Assembly (NCBI GenBank): GCA_948527295.1
Contig: CAOSWK010000003.1
Span: 88,479 to 152,478 of the forward strand
Reading direction: 5' to 3'
From: an uncultured Eubacteriales bacterium
GTDB lineage: Bacteria; Bacillota; Clostridia; Oscillospirales; Acutalibacteraceae
Length of the DNA: 64,000 nucleotides
The stretch's first letter is position 1. Each line of letters starts with the position of its first letter. The notes under the pieces were generated by a model. That model was given only the letters and a program-made list of their open reading frames with translations, had not been told where the DNA came from and ran no database searches. The translations under genes and the position numbers were made by a program. Shown piece by piece: positions 1 to 12,330 of this stretch.

Positions 1-1910
<1,910 letters not shown>

Positions 1911-2115
1911 ATGTGTTCTCTTTGGTTCTTTCGAATTCGAATATTGTAGTATAATTACCTTCGTGCTGTGTTTTTCACAGCTTCGTAGTTTATTTTTATA
2001 CTCATTACATTCTGCTTTGATTATTTTTATTCGATTTTCAAGGTGCATTCTCTAGAATTTAAATCCTAGAAACTAAAATCCAAATCTCTAAATTTAGACT
2101 CTAGTTTCTAACATT
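1911..2115 (-). other. Distal 16S-23S spacer with inverted repeats and 23S processing arm
   Basis: This AT-rich spacer lies between the spacer ORF and the 23S 5' end. TAGAAACTA at 2067-2075 and TAGTTTCTA at 2102-2110 form a 9-bp inverted repeat just downstream of the ORF stop. Around 2034-2050 the minus strand reads GCACCTTGAAAAT, the same element that precedes 16S. It is likely one arm of the 23S precursor processing stem; its partner would lie beyond the window. No tRNA-Ala is present. Confidence 0.5.
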
Positions 2116-2403
2116 TCAATTCTGGCGCCGTCTATTGAGATTAGGCTGCCAATTTTTATTTTGCCTATTTTTCGTATTATCTCTGCCCGCTCTCAACTTA
2201 GTATGCTTATCGCGCGTGCTTTGCCGTGCGTTCTTCCTATGTTGAGCATAAGCAATAGCAGCGGCTGCCCCAACAACAACGACAGCTCCAGGCGGGCCTC
2301 CAACAGCAGCTCCAGCTGCCATGGCATTGCCTTTTAATGGGGTAAAGCCAATTGAAAAAGTTAGTAAAAACGTTAAAACCTTTGACCCAAATCTTTTGAA
2401 CAT
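2116..2403 (-). CDS. Small signal-peptide-like protein encoded in the 16S-23S spacer
   Basis: This is a 95-codon frame between tRNA-Ile and 23S, on the same strand as the rRNA. A good Shine-Dalgarno (AGGAGA) sits 8 nt before the ATG, which argues for real translation. Residues 1-28 look like a signal peptide: FKRFGSK, then a hydrophobic run, ending in GNAMA. Residues 29-52 form a second hydrophobic Gly/Ala/Val stretch. The remaining 43 residues are strongly basic and rich in Arg, Lys and Asn. I do not recognise the family. The N-terminus resembles in style the secreted cluster at 32.9-37.3 kb. With no promoter between tRNA-Ile and this gene, its message would have to come from the pre-rRNA transcript. 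A chance ORF cannot be excluded. Confidence 0.5.
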   Translation of the reverse strand: MFKRFGSKVLTFLLTFSIGFTPLKGNAMAAGAAVGGPPGAVVVVGAAAAIAYAQHRKNARQSTRDKHTKLRAGRDNTKNRQNKNWQPNLNRRRQN

Positions 2404-2428
2404 ACAGGCTTTCTCCTAAATCACCAAT

Positions 2429-2505
<77 letters not shown>

Positions 2506-2560
2506 ATTCCCCCGGCTTTCGGCTCTTACACCGTATTCCCTGTTTCAAGGTTCCTTCAAA

Positions 2561-2584
2561 AAGGACCCTCAAAATTAAACAACG
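2561..2584 (-). other. Pre-16S processing stem, 3' arm
   Basis: This segment is almost fully complementary to 4652-4675 on the other side of 16S; the shared core is AAAATTAAACAACG. The two arms would form the long duplex that RNase III cleaves to release pre-16S. The pairing is read directly from the sequence; the processing role is inferred from Firmicutes rRNA operons. Confidence 0.7.
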
Positions 2585-2634
2585 CGTGACTAACCCATAA
2601 TCTGACCGGATGAACTTGCCCTCTCGGGCTTTAG

Positions 2635-2701
<67 letters not shown>

Positions 2702-2733
2702 AGTCGCCAATCCTACCTTCGGCAGCGTCCCCC

Positions 2734-3036
2734 CAGCACTCAACTCTTCTTACTGTCTTCTATGCTTCTTTTCGCTCTTTCATACATGTGTCTTTTCCCT
2801 TGACCATGCTGTTTAAGCTTTTTCTCTCGTTCCCTTGCATCTTGCTCGTTTCGATAAAACTCAGCATACGCAAGGTTCCAAAAATGTCCTTTGGTACTTT
2901 TATTTAAACCCAAATTATGAGCTTTTAATCGGTTAACAAGGTTCGTTGTAAAACCGATGTATTTCTCACCATTTTCGTTTATTATCAAGTATACCGCGTA
3001 CATTTGCATCTCTCCAATAAGAAAAGTTGAGTGCTG
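2734..3036 (-). other. Intervening sequence (IVS) at the tip of 16S helix 44
   Basis: Two 19-base arms, 2734-2752 and 3018-3036, are complementary with a single G-U pair in the RNA (core AGCACTCAACT). They extend helix 44 and enclose a 265-nt loop. The loop contains most of a GIY-YIG nuclease gene whose TGA stop (2740-2742) lies inside the 3' arm. A long perfect stem around a loop is the structure of rRNA intervening sequences that RNase III excises without ligation, leaving a fragmented rRNA. Whether this one is excised cannot be told from sequence. No group I or group II intron features were seen. Confidence 0.9.
2740..3003 (-). CDS. Small GIY-YIG endonuclease encoded within the 16S rRNA gene
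   Basis: The 87-residue protein has the GIY-YIG nuclease core: AVYLI at 3-7 (GIY strand), KYIGF at 14-18 (YIG strand), Arg25 in NRLKAHN, and Glu60 in the AREREKKLK helix, the expected metal-binding glutamate. The length matches stand-alone single-domain GIY-YIG proteins of the YhbQ/UPF0213 type. The frame is open further upstream, but those residues would be translated 16S rRNA. GGAGAG at 3010-3015, inside the IVS loop, is 6 nt before the ATG at 3003; an alternative ATG at 3009 is too close to it. The gene fills the IVS, so it is probably a selfish or homing-type passenger. Activity and target are inference. Confidence 0.88.
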   Translation of the reverse strand: MYAVYLIINENGEKYIGFTTNLVNRLKAHNLGLNKSTKGHFWNLAYAEFYRNEQDAREREKKLKQHGQGKRHMYERAKRSIEDSKKS

Positions 3037-3066
3037 GGTTGGGCAACTGACTTCGGGTATTACCGG

Positions 3067-3120
<54 letters not shown>

Positions 3121-3361
3121 CATTCTGATCTGCGATTACTAGCAATTCCGACTTCATGCAGGCGAGTTGCAGCCTGCAATCTGAACTGAGACCGCTTTTG
3201 GGGGTTGGCTCCACCTCGCGGCTTTGCTTCCCTCTGTTTACGGCCATTGTAGTACGTGTGTAGCCCAGGTCATAAGGGGCATGATGATTTGACGTCGTCC
3301 CCACCTTCCTCCGTTTTGTCAACGGCAGTCCTGCTAGAGTGCTCTTGCGTAGCAACTAACA

Positions 3362-3428
<67 letters not shown>

Positions 3429-3538
3429 CCACCTGTCTCGACTTTCCCAAGGGCACCTAATGTATCTCTACTTCGTTAGTCGGATGTCAAGACCTGGTAA
3501 GGTTCTTCGCGTATCTTCGAATTAAACCACATACTCCA

Positions 3539-3585
<47 letters not shown>

Positions 3586-3673
3586 TCGTACTTCCCAGGT
3601 GGATTACTTATTGTGTTAACTCCGGCACGGATGGGGTCAGTCCACCCACACCTAGTAATCATCGTTTACGGCA

Positions 3674-3733
<60 letters not shown>

Positions 3734-3939
3734 AAAGCCCAGCAGGTCGCCTTCGCCACTGGTGTTCCTCCCGATCTCTACGCATTTCACCGCTACACCG
3801 GGAATTCCGCCTGCCTCTACTTCACTCAAGCCTTATAGTTTCAAGCGCAGTCCATGGGTTAAGCCCATGTATTTCACGCCTGACCCACAAGGCCGCCTAC
3901 GCACCCTTTACACCCAGTAATTCCGGACAACGCTCGCTC

Positions 3940-3978
<39 letters not shown>

Positions 3979-4093
3979 AGCTTCCTCCCAGGCTACCGTC
4001 ATTATCTTCACCTAGGACAGAGGTTTACAATCCGAAAACCTTCTTCCCTCACGCGGCGTTGCTGCATCAGGGTTTCCCCCATTGTGCAATATC

Positions 4094-4139
<46 letters not shown>

Positions 4140-4392
4140 ATGTGGCCGTTCAACCTCTCAGTCCGGCTACCGATCGTCGCCTTGGTGGGCCTTTACCCCT
4201 CCAACTAGCTAATCGGACGCGAGTCCATCTTTCTGCGGATTGCTCCTTTGATATTAAAACCATGCGACTTCAATATGTTATGCGGTATTAGCACCGGTTT
4301 CCCGGTGTTATCCCCCTCAAAAAGGCAGGTTGCTCACGCGTTACTCACCCGTCCGCCACTATCCAGCACTCGAGCAAGCTCAAATGCTAAAC

Positions 4393-4430
<38 letters not shown>

Positions 4431-4651
4431 GTCCTGAGCCAGGATCAAACTCTCTAATATATTGTTTTAAAAAGCCTCTCGGCCGTTTAAACAAAAATAA
4501 TAGAGCTTTTTCTGCTCATTACTCGACGCTTTGCGTCTGACGATTTTAGTTCGTCACTCTTTTAAAATAACTTTTTGAGTTGTATGATTCCATCTTTCGT
4601 TTCCGAAACTCAAGAACTTTCTTCTCAAGAAATTACGGGTCTTTTTGTCAT

Positions 4652-4675
4652 CGTTGTTTAATTTTCAAGGTCCTT
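4652..4675 (-). other. Pre-16S processing stem, 5' arm
   Basis: This segment lies upstream of 16S on the minus strand and is complementary to 2561-2584 downstream of 16S. The pair would bring the two ends of pre-16S together as an RNase III substrate. Confidence 0.7.
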
Positions 4676-4723
4676 CATTACCGCAATTCTCAACCAATCC
4701 TCGTCCGCGGCAACGTGATTATT

Positions 4724-4752
4724 ATTTTATCATGCTCTCTCCCCTTTGTCAA
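4724..4752 (-). promoter_or_regulatory. Vegetative (sigma-A type) promoter of the rRNA operon
   Basis: On the minus strand TTGACA (4747-4752) is followed after exactly 17 bases by TAAAAT (4724-4729), then by a leader running into 16S. The -35 matches consensus and the -10 matches five of six positions. An AT-rich tract lies immediately upstream. Confidence 0.85.
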
Positions 4753-4898
4753 CTAATTTTTTGTGTTTTTTTACTTATTTTTTATTTTTGTTTTCATCAA
4801 TAAAAAACAAACGGTTTGTGCAATTTTTTTGTATTTTTTAATTAAAGTTGACGCCCTCACTTTTCCTACAAAATTCGCTGCAAAATTTTAACTTTCCC

Positions 4899-5621
4899 TC
4901 AGCAAACGCGCTCCAGGTCCCTTTTTAGCCGCTCGATTATCCTTTTTTCCAACCGAGAAATATACGACTGAGAAATCCCCAAAGAATCGGCAACTTCCTT
5001 TTGTGTGTGCTCCTGGTGCCCATAGAGCCCGAATCTCAGCTCCATGATGCTGCGCTCTCGGCTAGAAAGCTTCGATACAGCATTCAGCAAAACCTGACAC
5101 TCCGCCTCCTGCTCGATGCGCTTATTAACAACGTCCTGCTCGCTGCCCAAAACATCGGAGAGCAGCAATTCGTTGCCGTCCCAATCCACGTTAAGCGGCT
5201 CATCGATGGAGAACTCATTTTTAATCTGCGAGCTTTTTCTAAGGTACATCAAAATCTCGTTCTCTATGCAGCGGGAAGCGTACGTCGCAAGCTTAATGTT
5301 TTTTTCGGGGCAAAAGGTATTAACGGCTTTGATGAGGCCGATTGTCCCGATAGAAATCAAGTCTTCCACGTTTATTCCGGCCGAGTCAAACTTTTTGGCA
5401 ATATAAACCACCAGCCTCAAATTATGCGTGATGAGCGGCTCTCTGGCGTTTTTTACGCCGTTTTTTATATCGTTTATAATTTTCAGCTCTTGAGCTCTGG
5501 TTAGCGGCGGCGGCAGCGTCTCTGAGCCATTTATGTAGTGGATTTCTTCGATTAAATTTAATTTTCTTAAAATATGTAATACGCAAACTTTAATTTTGCT
5601 TAAAATGCGATAAAACCTCAT
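4899..5621 (-). CDS. sigE: RNA polymerase sporulation sigma factor SigE (pro-form)
   Basis: The 240-residue protein matches mother-cell sigma-E in length and order of parts. The N-terminal pro-sequence is hydrophobic and basic (residues 1-29) and ends at the conserved processing area [10 protein letters not shown], followed by TLPPPL. Region 2 covers about 49-130 ([35 protein letters not shown]). The region 4 helix-turn-helix is at 206-226 ([21 protein letters not shown]). Sigma-E starts mother-cell gene expression after engulfment begins and is made inactive until SpoIIGA cuts off the pro-sequence. AAAGGAG lies 9 nt before the ATG. The gene follows spoIIGA by 15 bases, as in other spore formers. 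Confidence 0.97.
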   Translation of the reverse strand: MRFYRILSKIKVCVLHILRKLNLIEEIHYINGSETLPPPLTRAQELKIINDIKNGVKNAREPLITHNLRLVVYIAKKFDSAGINVEDLISIGTIGLIKAVNTFCPEKNIKLATYASRCIENEILMYLRKSSQIKNEFSIDEPLNVDWDGNELLLSDVLGSEQDVVNKRIEQEAECQVLLNAVSKLSSRERSIMELRFGLYGHQEHTQKEVADSLGISQSYISRLEKRIIERLKRDLERVC

Positions 5622-5636
5622 GATTTGTGGCTCCTT

Positions 5637-6530
5637 TTACTCTATAAGTTCCGAATTAATCAGCGCTTGGCACTCATTGTTAAATATTTTTTCGCTGCAA
5701 ACCGCTACGTAAGCGTCTTTTGCGATGTTTTGAGTTTTTGATAAAATTTTTATGCTACTTGCCTTAAAGGCCGGTAATAAGCCATCTCCAGAGATAGTCT
5801 TAAACGGAACCAGCCTAAATCCGCTGACCAGAGGTGACGATGCCTCATAAATCTGCACAGCCGTGGCCGCACTGTTGACGCTGCTCACACAAAAATACTC
5901 TCTTAGCTGGGCTGGCAAAATCGCCTCTACAAATTGACGCTGCGCAACTATCACTGGCAGGCCAGAAAACGGCTCTTTTAGCGTGTTGCCTGTATCCACC
6001 TTTGCCTTTAAAATCACGGATTTTCCCTCAAAATCTATGAGCACATCGCAATCCGTCTGAGCTAAAACGTCTTGCCGGCCCACGGTTTTATGTATTAATC
6101 GTATTGCCAAATATGACGCAAACGTCGCCAAGACCAGAAACAGCGGGGACAAATTAAGGTATATCATGCTGTTGTTGATGAAGATTCCGTTTGGGGTAAC
6201 AAAATACCAGAGGAAAAATATGATTCCGCCAAAAAGAAAATTTACTCCATAAAACGTCATAAATGCCTTTAAAAAGAGCTTTAAGCTAATCCATTTAAAA
6301 CCCAAAATAACTATAGAAGCAGACATTACAAGCTTAACAAACAAAGATAGAATCCAATTTACGGGCGGCAACAATATTGTCAGCGAATAGATGGCCCCTA
6401 CGGATGCCGATAATATCAGCTTTTTGCGGATGAGCGTCAGGTTCAAAATTTTGGATACCGACAAAAGCAAAAAATAATTTATAAAAATGTTCACGCAAAT
6501 AAGGACATCAACATATATGGCTTGCTTCAT
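5637..6530 (-). CDS. spoIIGA: Sigma-E processing peptidase SpoIIGA
   Basis: The 297-residue protein has about five hydrophobic membrane segments in residues 1-145 and a soluble C-terminal domain with an aspartic-protease motif, VDTGNTLKEP (Asp179-Thr-Gly). It is the integral-membrane protease that matures pro-sigma-E in the mother cell after a signal from the forespore protein SpoIIR. The start is supported by GGGGTGAGAT just before the ATG. It lies directly upstream of sigE, presumably as one transcript. A Spo0A-box-like TGTCGTA occurs at 6592-6598 in the upstream gap; one weak match does not prove Spo0A control. Confidence 0.95.
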   Translation of the reverse strand: MKQAIYVDVLICVNIFINYFLLLSVSKILNLTLIRKKLILSASVGAIYSLTILLPPVNWILSLFVKLVMSASIVILGFKWISLKLFLKAFMTFYGVNFLFGGIIFFLWYFVTPNGIFINNSMIYLNLSPLFLVLATFASYLAIRLIHKTVGRQDVLAQTDCDVLIDFEGKSVILKAKVDTGNTLKEPFSGLPVIVAQRQFVEAILPAQLREYFCVSSVNSAATAVQIYEASSPLVSGFRLVPFKTISGDGLLPAFKASSIKILSKTQNIAKDAYVAVCSEKIFNNECQALINSELIE

Positions 6531-6643
6531 ATCTCACCCCAAACTTTAGCCGATTTTTATAGTAAAGATATCACTCAAACCACATATATTGTGTCGTAAT
6601 CTGTATCGTGCCGATAAATATTTTTGCAGACCCGCTTATAATC

Positions 6644-9475
6644 TTATTTTTTATCAAGAAACTTCTTTAAATACTGCCCGGTGTAAGACTTTTCTACCTT
6701 GCAAACTTCCTCCGGCGTACCCTGTGCAATTATTTGTCCGCCGTTGTCGCCGCCCTCTGGCCCCAGGTCTATTATATAATCCGCGGTTTTTATCAAGTCA
6801 AGGTTATGCTCAATCACCAGCACGGTGTTGCCCGCATCTACCAGGCGCTGCAGCACGTCTATTAACTTATGCACGTCGGCAATGTGAAGGCCTGTTGTTG
6901 GTTCGTCCAGCACATAGATAGTCTTTCCGGTGGCTCTTTTAGAAAGCTCCGACGCAAGTTTGACTCTTTGGGCCTCTCCGCCAGAGAGTGTAGTAGCCGG
7001 CTGCCCCAGCTTAACGTAGCCCAAGCCTACGTCGCAGAGCGTCTGTAATTTGCGAGCTATTTTCGGAATATTCGAAAAAAACGCAGCCGCCTCTTCTATG
7101 GTCATTTCAAGCACGTCGTATATGTTTTTGCCCTTGTAGCGAACGTCCAAAGTCTCCCGATTATACCGCTGGCCTTTGCAAATATCGCAAGGCACGTAAA
7201 TGTCCGGCAAAAAGTGCATCTCTATTTTTACCAGGCCGTCCCCTTGGCAAGCCTCGCAGCGGCCGCCTTTTACATTGAACGAAAACCTACTACTCTTGAA
7301 TCCCTTCACTTTGGCGTCGCTCGTGGCAGCAAAAAGCTCTCGGATGTCCGAAAAAACGCCAGTATAAGTCGCAGGGTTCGACCTTGGCGTGCGCCCGATT
7401 GGCGCTTGATTTATATCTATGATTTTGTCAAGATCCTCGACTCCGGTGATCTTTTTATGGCTGCCGGGCTTCTTTTTGGCGCCATTTAGCTGCCAGGCCA
7501 AACTTTTATATAAAATCTCATTTACAAGCGAAGACTTGCCCGAGCCCGAAACGCCGGTAACGCAGACGAATTGCCCAAGCGGAATCTCAACGTCGATGTC
7601 TTTCAAATTATTTTGAGAAGCGCCAAAAATCTTGATCTTCTTGCCATTGCCCGTTCTTCTTTTTGCAGGAACGACCACAGCCCGCTTTCCGCTTAGATAT
7701 TGTCCGGTAACCGAATTTTTGCACGCCTTTATAGCGCCAATATCTCCGCAACAGACCACCTCTCCGCCGTGCATTCCGGCGCCAGGGCCAATGTCCACAA
7801 TATAATCCGCCGCGTACATCGTGTCTTCGTCGTGCTCCACCACAATCACCGTATTGCCGATGTCCCGCAGCCTTTTTAGCGTCGCCAAAAGTTTGTCGTT
7901 GTCCCGCTGATGCAGCCCGATGCTTGGCTCATCCAAGATATAAAGCACGCCCATTAGCGAGGAGCCTATTTGCGTTGCCAGGCGGATCCGCTGGCTTTCT
8001 CCCCCCGAAAGTGTTCCCGATTCTCTCGCCAGAGTAAGGTACTCAAGCCCCACGCTCTTTAAAAAGCCCAGTCTCTCTTTGATTTCTTTGATTATTTCTG
8101 CGGCAATCATCTGCTCTTTTGGGGCCAGTTTGAGGTTGTCGATAAATTCTAAAGCCTTCACAATCGACTTGCGGCAAAGCTCGCTTATATTGATGCCTCC
8201 CACCGTTACAGCCAGGCTCTCCGGCGACAGTCTCTCTCCATGGCAGCTGTCGCAAGGAATCGCGCTCATGTAAGCCTCGATGTCCTCCTTGACGAAGCCG
8301 CTGTTAGAGTCGCGGTATCTGCGCTCCAGGTTGTTTATGACGCCCTCAAACGCCGCATTATACGAGAATTTGGCCTTATCGCTCTCTCTAACAATGCTCA
8401 TTTTTTCGCCCTTGGAGCCATATAAGAGAACGTCAACTATCTCCGGTGGCAAGTCTTTAACCGGCGTGTCGAGCGAAAAACCGTATTTTCTGGCTAAGGC
8501 CTCATAATACATCTTCGCAAAGCTGGAGTCGCTGTCCGAAGACCAGCCGTAAGCCTTGATGGCGCCTTGGTTTATCGATAAATCCTTATCTGGCAAAATA
8601 ATCTCAGGGTCAATGCGCATAAAAACGCCCAGTCCCGTGCACTTTTTGCATGCGCTATGAGGGTTATTAAACGAAAACATGCGCGGAGTCAGCTCTTCTA
8701 TGCTCGCTCCGTGGTCTGGGCATGCATAATTTTGAGAAAACAAAATGTCCTCGCCCTCAACAATGCTGGCAATTACGAGTCCGTTAGAGAGTTCGCTGGC
8801 CGTCTCAATGGAATCCGCCAGCCTCGAACGAATGTCATCTTTGATAACAAGCCGGTCGACCACAACTTCGATGGTGTGCTTTTTGTTTTTCTCGAGCTTT
8901 ATTTCCTCCGACAAATCATAAACAACCCCGTCCACGCGCACCCGAACGTATCCGTTTTTTCGGGCATCTTCCAGCTCCTTAACGTGCTCTCCCTTGCGAC
9001 CACGGACTATCGGCGACAAAATCTGCAGTTTTGTGCCCCCGTCCAGCGCCATTATCCGGTCAACAATTTGGTCAACGGTCTGCTGCTTGATCTCCTTGCC
9101 GCAGATCGGGCAGTGCGGCACGCCTATTCGCGCATACAAAAGCCGCAAATAATCGTAAATCTCGGTAACAGTGCCAACCGTAGACCGTGGATTCTTCGAT
9201 GTAGTCTTCTGGTCAATAGACACAGCAGGAGAAAGCCCCTCAATGCTCTCCACGGCGGGCTTTTCCATCTGCCCCAAAAATTGCCGCGCGTACGACGACA
9301 GCGACTCCACATATCTGCGCTGCCCCTCGGCATAAATCGTGTCGAAAGCGAGCGAGGATTTGCCCGAGCCCGACAATCCCGTGATTACAACCAGCTTGTC
9401 CCGCGGAATCGTCACATCGATGTTTTTAAGATTGTGCTCCCTGGCGCCCTTCACAACAATATTATTGTTCAACAA
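6644..9475 (-). CDS. uvrA: Excinuclease ABC subunit A
   Basis: UvrA is the damage-sensing ATPase of nucleotide excision repair; it loads UvrB on lesions. The 943-residue protein has the family's usual length and layout. It has a Walker A near residue 33 (GLSGSGKS), a CPICGKE zinc motif in the UvrB-binding region, a second Walker A (GVSGSGKS), two ABC signatures (LSGGESQR and LSGGEAQR), and the DNA-binding zinc finger with CEACQGDG and CDICKGQ. Translation probably begins at TTG: GGGGGAG lies 5 nt before the first TTG and 8 nt before a second in-frame TTG. It follows uvrB by 44 bases in the same direction. Confidence 0.98.
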   Translation of the reverse strand: MLNNNIVVKGAREHNLKNIDVTIPRDKLVVITGLSGSGKSSLAFDTIYAEGQRRYVESLSSYARQFLGQMEKPAVESIEGLSPAVSIDQKTTSKNPRSTVGTVTEIYDYLRLLYARIGVPHCPICGKEIKQQTVDQIVDRIMALDGGTKLQILSPIVRGRKGEHVKELEDARKNGYVRVRVDGVVYDLSEEIKLEKNKKHTIEVVVDRLVIKDDIRSRLADSIETASELSNGLVIASIVEGEDILFSQNYACPDHGASIEELTPRMFSFNNPHSACKKCTGLGVFMRIDPEIILPDKDLSINQGAIKAYGWSSDSDSSFAKMYYEALARKYGFSLDTPVKDLPPEIVDVLLYGSKGEKMSIVRESDKAKFSYNAAFEGVINNLERRYRDSNSGFVKEDIEAYMSAIPCDSCHGERLSPESLAVTVGGINISELCRKSIVKALEFIDNLKLAPKEQMIAAEIIKEIKERLGFLKSVGLEYLTLARESGTLSGGESQRIRLATQIGSSLMGVLYILDEPSIGLHQRDNDKLLATLKRLRDIGNTVIVVEHDEDTMYAADYIVDIGPGAGMHGGEVVCCGDIGAIKACKNSVTGQYLSGKRAVVVPAKRRTGNGKKIKIFGASQNNLKDIDVEIPLGQFVCVTGVSGSGKSSLVNEILYKSLAWQLNGAKKKPGSHKKITGVEDLDKIIDINQAPIGRTPRSNPATYTGVFSDIRELFAATSDAKVKGFKSSRFSFNVKGGRCEACQGDGLVKIEMHFLPDIYVPCDICKGQRYNRETLDVRYKGKNIYDVLEMTIEEAAAFFSNIPKIARKLQTLCDVGLGYVKLGQPATTLSGGEAQRVKLASELSKRATGKTIYVLDEPTTGLHIADVHKLIDVLQRLVDAGNTVLVIEHNLDLIKTADYIIDLGPEGGDNGGQIIAQGTPEEVCKVEKSYTGQYLKKFLDKK

Positions 9476-9519
9476 AAATTCTCCCCCTAGATTCCTCTAA
9501 GCTTCTCAGGCTTTTTAAT

Positions 9520-11478
9520 TTATTTTGATTTCCGTAGTTCTTCGATTTTATTGCGTAAAAAGGCCGCATGTTCGAACTCCAAGAGCTTTGCTGCCGCCTT
9601 CATCTCTCGTTCCAGCTCTAAGATTAGCGCGTCCTTCTGACTTTTGCTCAACTTTTTCTTTACTTTTTCGTCGGTCGTCTCGTGCGAAGAAATCTCCAAA
9701 ACGTCCGCAACCTTCTTTACGATGGTCTTTGGCACGATTCCGTGCTTCGCGTTGTACTCAAGCTGTATGTTTCGCCGGCGTTCGGTCTCTTTGATGGCGT
9801 TCTCCATCGACGGTGTGACCGAGTCGGCGTACATGATGACTTGTCCGTTTGCGTTTCTGGCCGCACGGCCTATAGTCTGTATCAGTGACCGCTCCGACCG
9901 CAAAAAGCCCTCTTTGTCTGCGTCCAAAATCGCAACCAACGAGACTTCCGGGATGTCCAGCCCTTCTCGCAGCAAGTTGATTCCGACCAGCACATCGAAT
10001 TCTCCCAGTCGCAAGTCCCGCACAATCTCCATGCGTTCGACCGTGTCGATCCCGAAATGCATGTAGCGCACCTTTATTCCGACCTCCTGCAGGTAAGACG
10101 TCAAATCTTCGGCCATTTTCTTGGTCAAGGTCGTCACCAGCACCCGCTGTTTCTGCTCGATCCGCTTGTTTATCTCCGCAATGAGGTCGTCAATCTGCCC
10201 GTCCACCGGCTTAACAACCACCTCCGGGTCCACAAGCCCGGTCGGCCTAATCACCTGCTCCACGACTTGCGCGCTTTTTTCTTTTTCAAAATCCCCCGGC
10301 GTTGCGCTAACAAACACAACTTGATTGACTTTTTCATAGAACTCATCGAAAGTTAGCGGCCGATTATCGTAAGCAGATGGCAACCTAAAGCCATAGTCAA
10401 TTAAATTCTGCTTGCGAGCATGGTCTCCAGCGTACATTCCCCGCACCTGCGGCAGCGTAACGTGCGACTCATCCACAAACAGCAAGAAATCCTTTGGGAA
10501 ATAGTCCAGTAGCGTAAACGGCGCTTCTCCCGGCGCTCTGCCAGACAAAATCCGCGAATAATTCTCTATCCCCTTGCAAAAGCCGATCTCCTCTAGCATC
10601 TCGATATCATACCGCGTCCGCTGCTCTATCCGCTGCGCTTCCAGAAACTTATCATTATCGCGAAAGAAGTTAATTCGCTGTGTAAGCTCCTTTTCGATGC
10701 CCAAAACAGCCTGAGGCAGCTTTTCCTTCGGCACAATATAGTGCGAAGCTGGATATATCGCCGCGTGCTTGACAATTGCCTTAACTTCGCCAGTCAGCGG
10801 AGTTACTTCGCTTATTCTATCAATTTCATCGCCAAAAAATTCCACCCGAACCACGGTATCGCTCGAAACCGCCGGAAAAATCTCCAAAACATCGCCGCGG
10901 ACCCTAAACTTGTTCCTAGTCAAGTTCACGTCATTGCGCTCATACTGCAGCTCCACAAGGCTTTTCAAAATTTCATCACGACTTTTGTTCATTCCAGGCC
11001 GCAGCGAAATCGCCATGTTGCAATAATCAACCGGGTCGCCAAGGTTATATATGCACGACACGCTCGCAACGATGATGACATCCCTCCGCTCCGATAGCGC
11101 AGAAGTCGCAGAATGCCGCAGTTTATCAATCTCGTCATTAATCGAAGAATCCTTCTCTATATATGTGTCCGTGCTGGCGACGTAGGCTTCCGGCTGGTAA
11201 TAATCGTAATACGACACAAAATATTCCACGGCGTTGTCCGGGAAAAATTCTCTAAACTCCGAGCAAAGCTGCGCCGCCAACGTCTTGTTGTGCGCCAAAA
11301 CCAAAGTAGGCCGGTTCACCTTAGCAATCACATTTGCCATGGTGAACGTCTTGCCCGAGCCCGTAACGCCCAGTAATGTCTGCTCCTTATAGCCATCATT
11401 AATGCCCTCAACCAGCGCCTCAATCGCTTTGGGTTGATCTCCGGTTGGCTTGTAGGCCGATTTTAACTTGAATTTCAT
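9520..11478 (-). CDS. uvrB: Excinuclease ABC subunit B
   Basis: UvrB is the helicase-like core of excision repair that receives the lesion from UvrA and recruits UvrC. The 652-residue protein has Walker A GVTGSGKT (37-44), the beta-hairpin region [14 protein letters not shown]-like VDESHVT, helicase motif [11 protein letters not shown], and a C-terminal UVR motif for UvrC contact ([22 protein letters not shown]). GAGGTG precedes the ATG by 8 nt. It forms a radC-uvrB-uvrA run; uvrC is not in the window. Confidence 0.98.
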   Translation of the reverse strand: MKFKLKSAYKPTGDQPKAIEALVEGINDGYKEQTLLGVTGSGKTFTMANVIAKVNRPTLVLAHNKTLAAQLCSEFREFFPDNAVEYFVSYYDYYQPEAYVASTDTYIEKDSSINDEIDKLRHSATSALSERRDVIIVASVSCIYNLGDPVDYCNMAISLRPGMNKSRDEILKSLVELQYERNDVNLTRNKFRVRGDVLEIFPAVSSDTVVRVEFFGDEIDRISEVTPLTGEVKAIVKHAAIYPASHYIVPKEKLPQAVLGIEKELTQRINFFRDNDKFLEAQRIEQRTRYDIEMLEEIGFCKGIENYSRILSGRAPGEAPFTLLDYFPKDFLLFVDESHVTLPQVRGMYAGDHARKQNLIDYGFRLPSAYDNRPLTFDEFYEKVNQVVFVSATPGDFEKEKSAQVVEQVIRPTGLVDPEVVVKPVDGQIDDLIAEINKRIEQKQRVLVTTLTKKMAEDLTSYLQEVGIKVRYMHFGIDTVERMEIVRDLRLGEFDVLVGINLLREGLDIPEVSLVAILDADKEGFLRSERSLIQTIGRAARNANGQVIMYADSVTPSMENAIKETERRRNIQLEYNAKHGIVPKTIVKKVADVLEISSHETTDEKVKKKLSKSQKDALILELEREMKAAAKLLEFEHAAFLRNKIEELRKSK

Positions 11479-11494
11479 TCTGCATCACACCTCG

Positions 11495-12172
11495 CTACAA
11501 GATTTGCTTGCCAAGCTCGCTGTCCGCAATAGAGACATAATCGTCGTCCGCAACAATTATGTGGTCCACAAGCCGGACGTCCACTAGCTTCAGCGCATTT
11601 TTAATCTCAATAGTCGTCTCAATGTCCTCCCGAGAAGGCAGGGCGATTCCGCTGGGATGGTTGTGCGCGATGATTGCCTTCGTGGCACTAAATTTGAGGG
11701 CAAGCTCGATGATGTCTCTAATGTGAAAATTCGTCGCACCAAACGAGCCCTGCGCGATCACGTCGCAAAACACCAGATTCCGCTTAGCGTCAAACAACGC
11801 CAAAACCACGTGCTCTTTGATTCTGCCGATAAACTTGTTCAAAATCATCTGCTCTATCTGCGTTTTGGTCAGCCTTTTATTATTTATTTTGTAATTTTTC
11901 TCGGCATATACTCGGCTCAACTTAGAAATCAGCTTAATCAAAATCGCGCAAGACTCGCCAATTCCGTTTACTTTCAAAAGGCTACTCATTGGGGCATCAA
12001 AGACTTGTGGCAACGAGCCAAAACTGTCGATAAGCCGATGCGCCAGTTCGTTTGTGTCTTTTCGCGGAATGCCATAAAACAAGAGCATCTCCAAAAGCTC
12101 GTGCGGCTCCAATGCGTCCGCGCCGTACTTTATAAACTTCTTCTTAATGCGCTCTCTGTGCCCGCTGTGCAA
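11495..12172 (-). CDS. radC: RadC family protein (JAB/MPN metalloprotease fold)
   Basis: The 225-residue protein has an N-terminal helix-hairpin-helix region (LLKVNGIGESCAILIK) and a C-terminal JAB domain with the zinc motif HNHPSG...SREDIE (His170, His172, Asp183). RadC was once tied to DNA repair, but its cellular role is unclear. Translation appears to start at TTG (12170-12172), preceded by a weak GGGATG. It ends 16 bases before uvrB and is probably co-transcribed with uvrBA. Confidence 0.93.
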   Translation of the reverse strand: MHSGHRERIKKKFIKYGADALEPHELLEMLLFYGIPRKDTNELAHRLIDSFGSLPQVFDAPMSSLLKVNGIGESCAILIKLISKLSRVYAEKNYKINNKRLTKTQIEQMILNKFIGRIKEHVVLALFDAKRNLVFCDVIAQGSFGATNFHIRDIIELALKFSATKAIIAHNHPSGIALPSREDIETTIEIKNALKLVDVRLVDHIIVADDDYVSIADSELGKQIL

Positions 12173-12283
12173 TCAAAGCACATCCCATCTTACGCCCAAA
12201 ACAAGGCCTGCATATTTTTTCTAAATTTGTGTTTATTATACAATAAACTGCTCAAAATGAAAAGTGTATGAGGCCCAAAAACG

Positions 12284-12292
12284 TGGTATAAT
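12284..12292 (+). promoter_or_regulatory. Extended -10 promoter upstream of the RluA-type gene
   Basis: TGGTATAAT is a perfect extended -10 element (TG at 12284-12285, TATAAT at 12287-12292), 38 bases before the ATG of the pseudouridine synthase gene. No good -35 box lies 17 bases upstream, as is common for extended -10 promoters. Confidence 0.6.
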
Positions 12293-12330
12293 AATAAAAC
12301 TTTAGCAACGATGAGGAGCGCCAAACTTCG

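Larger units (their letters stand above)
4461..4898 (-). promoter_or_regulatory. rRNA operon leader and upstream region
   Basis: This stretch has no gene. It holds the rRNA promoter at 4724-4752, the 5' arm of the pre-16S processing stem at 4652-4675, and about 260 nt of leader. Upstream of the promoter the minus strand is very AT-rich, with A and T runs that could act as an UP element. A 13-bp palindrome (ACAAAC-G-GTTTGT, 4807-4819) sits about 55 bp upstream of the -35 box; its role is unknown. Confidence 0.6.

Noticed and set aside
8657..9490. 277-residue plus-strand frame antisense to uvrA
   Set aside because: It lies entirely over the well-conserved 5' part of uvrA, has no ribosome-binding site and reads as a biased, Arg/Asn-rich shadow.
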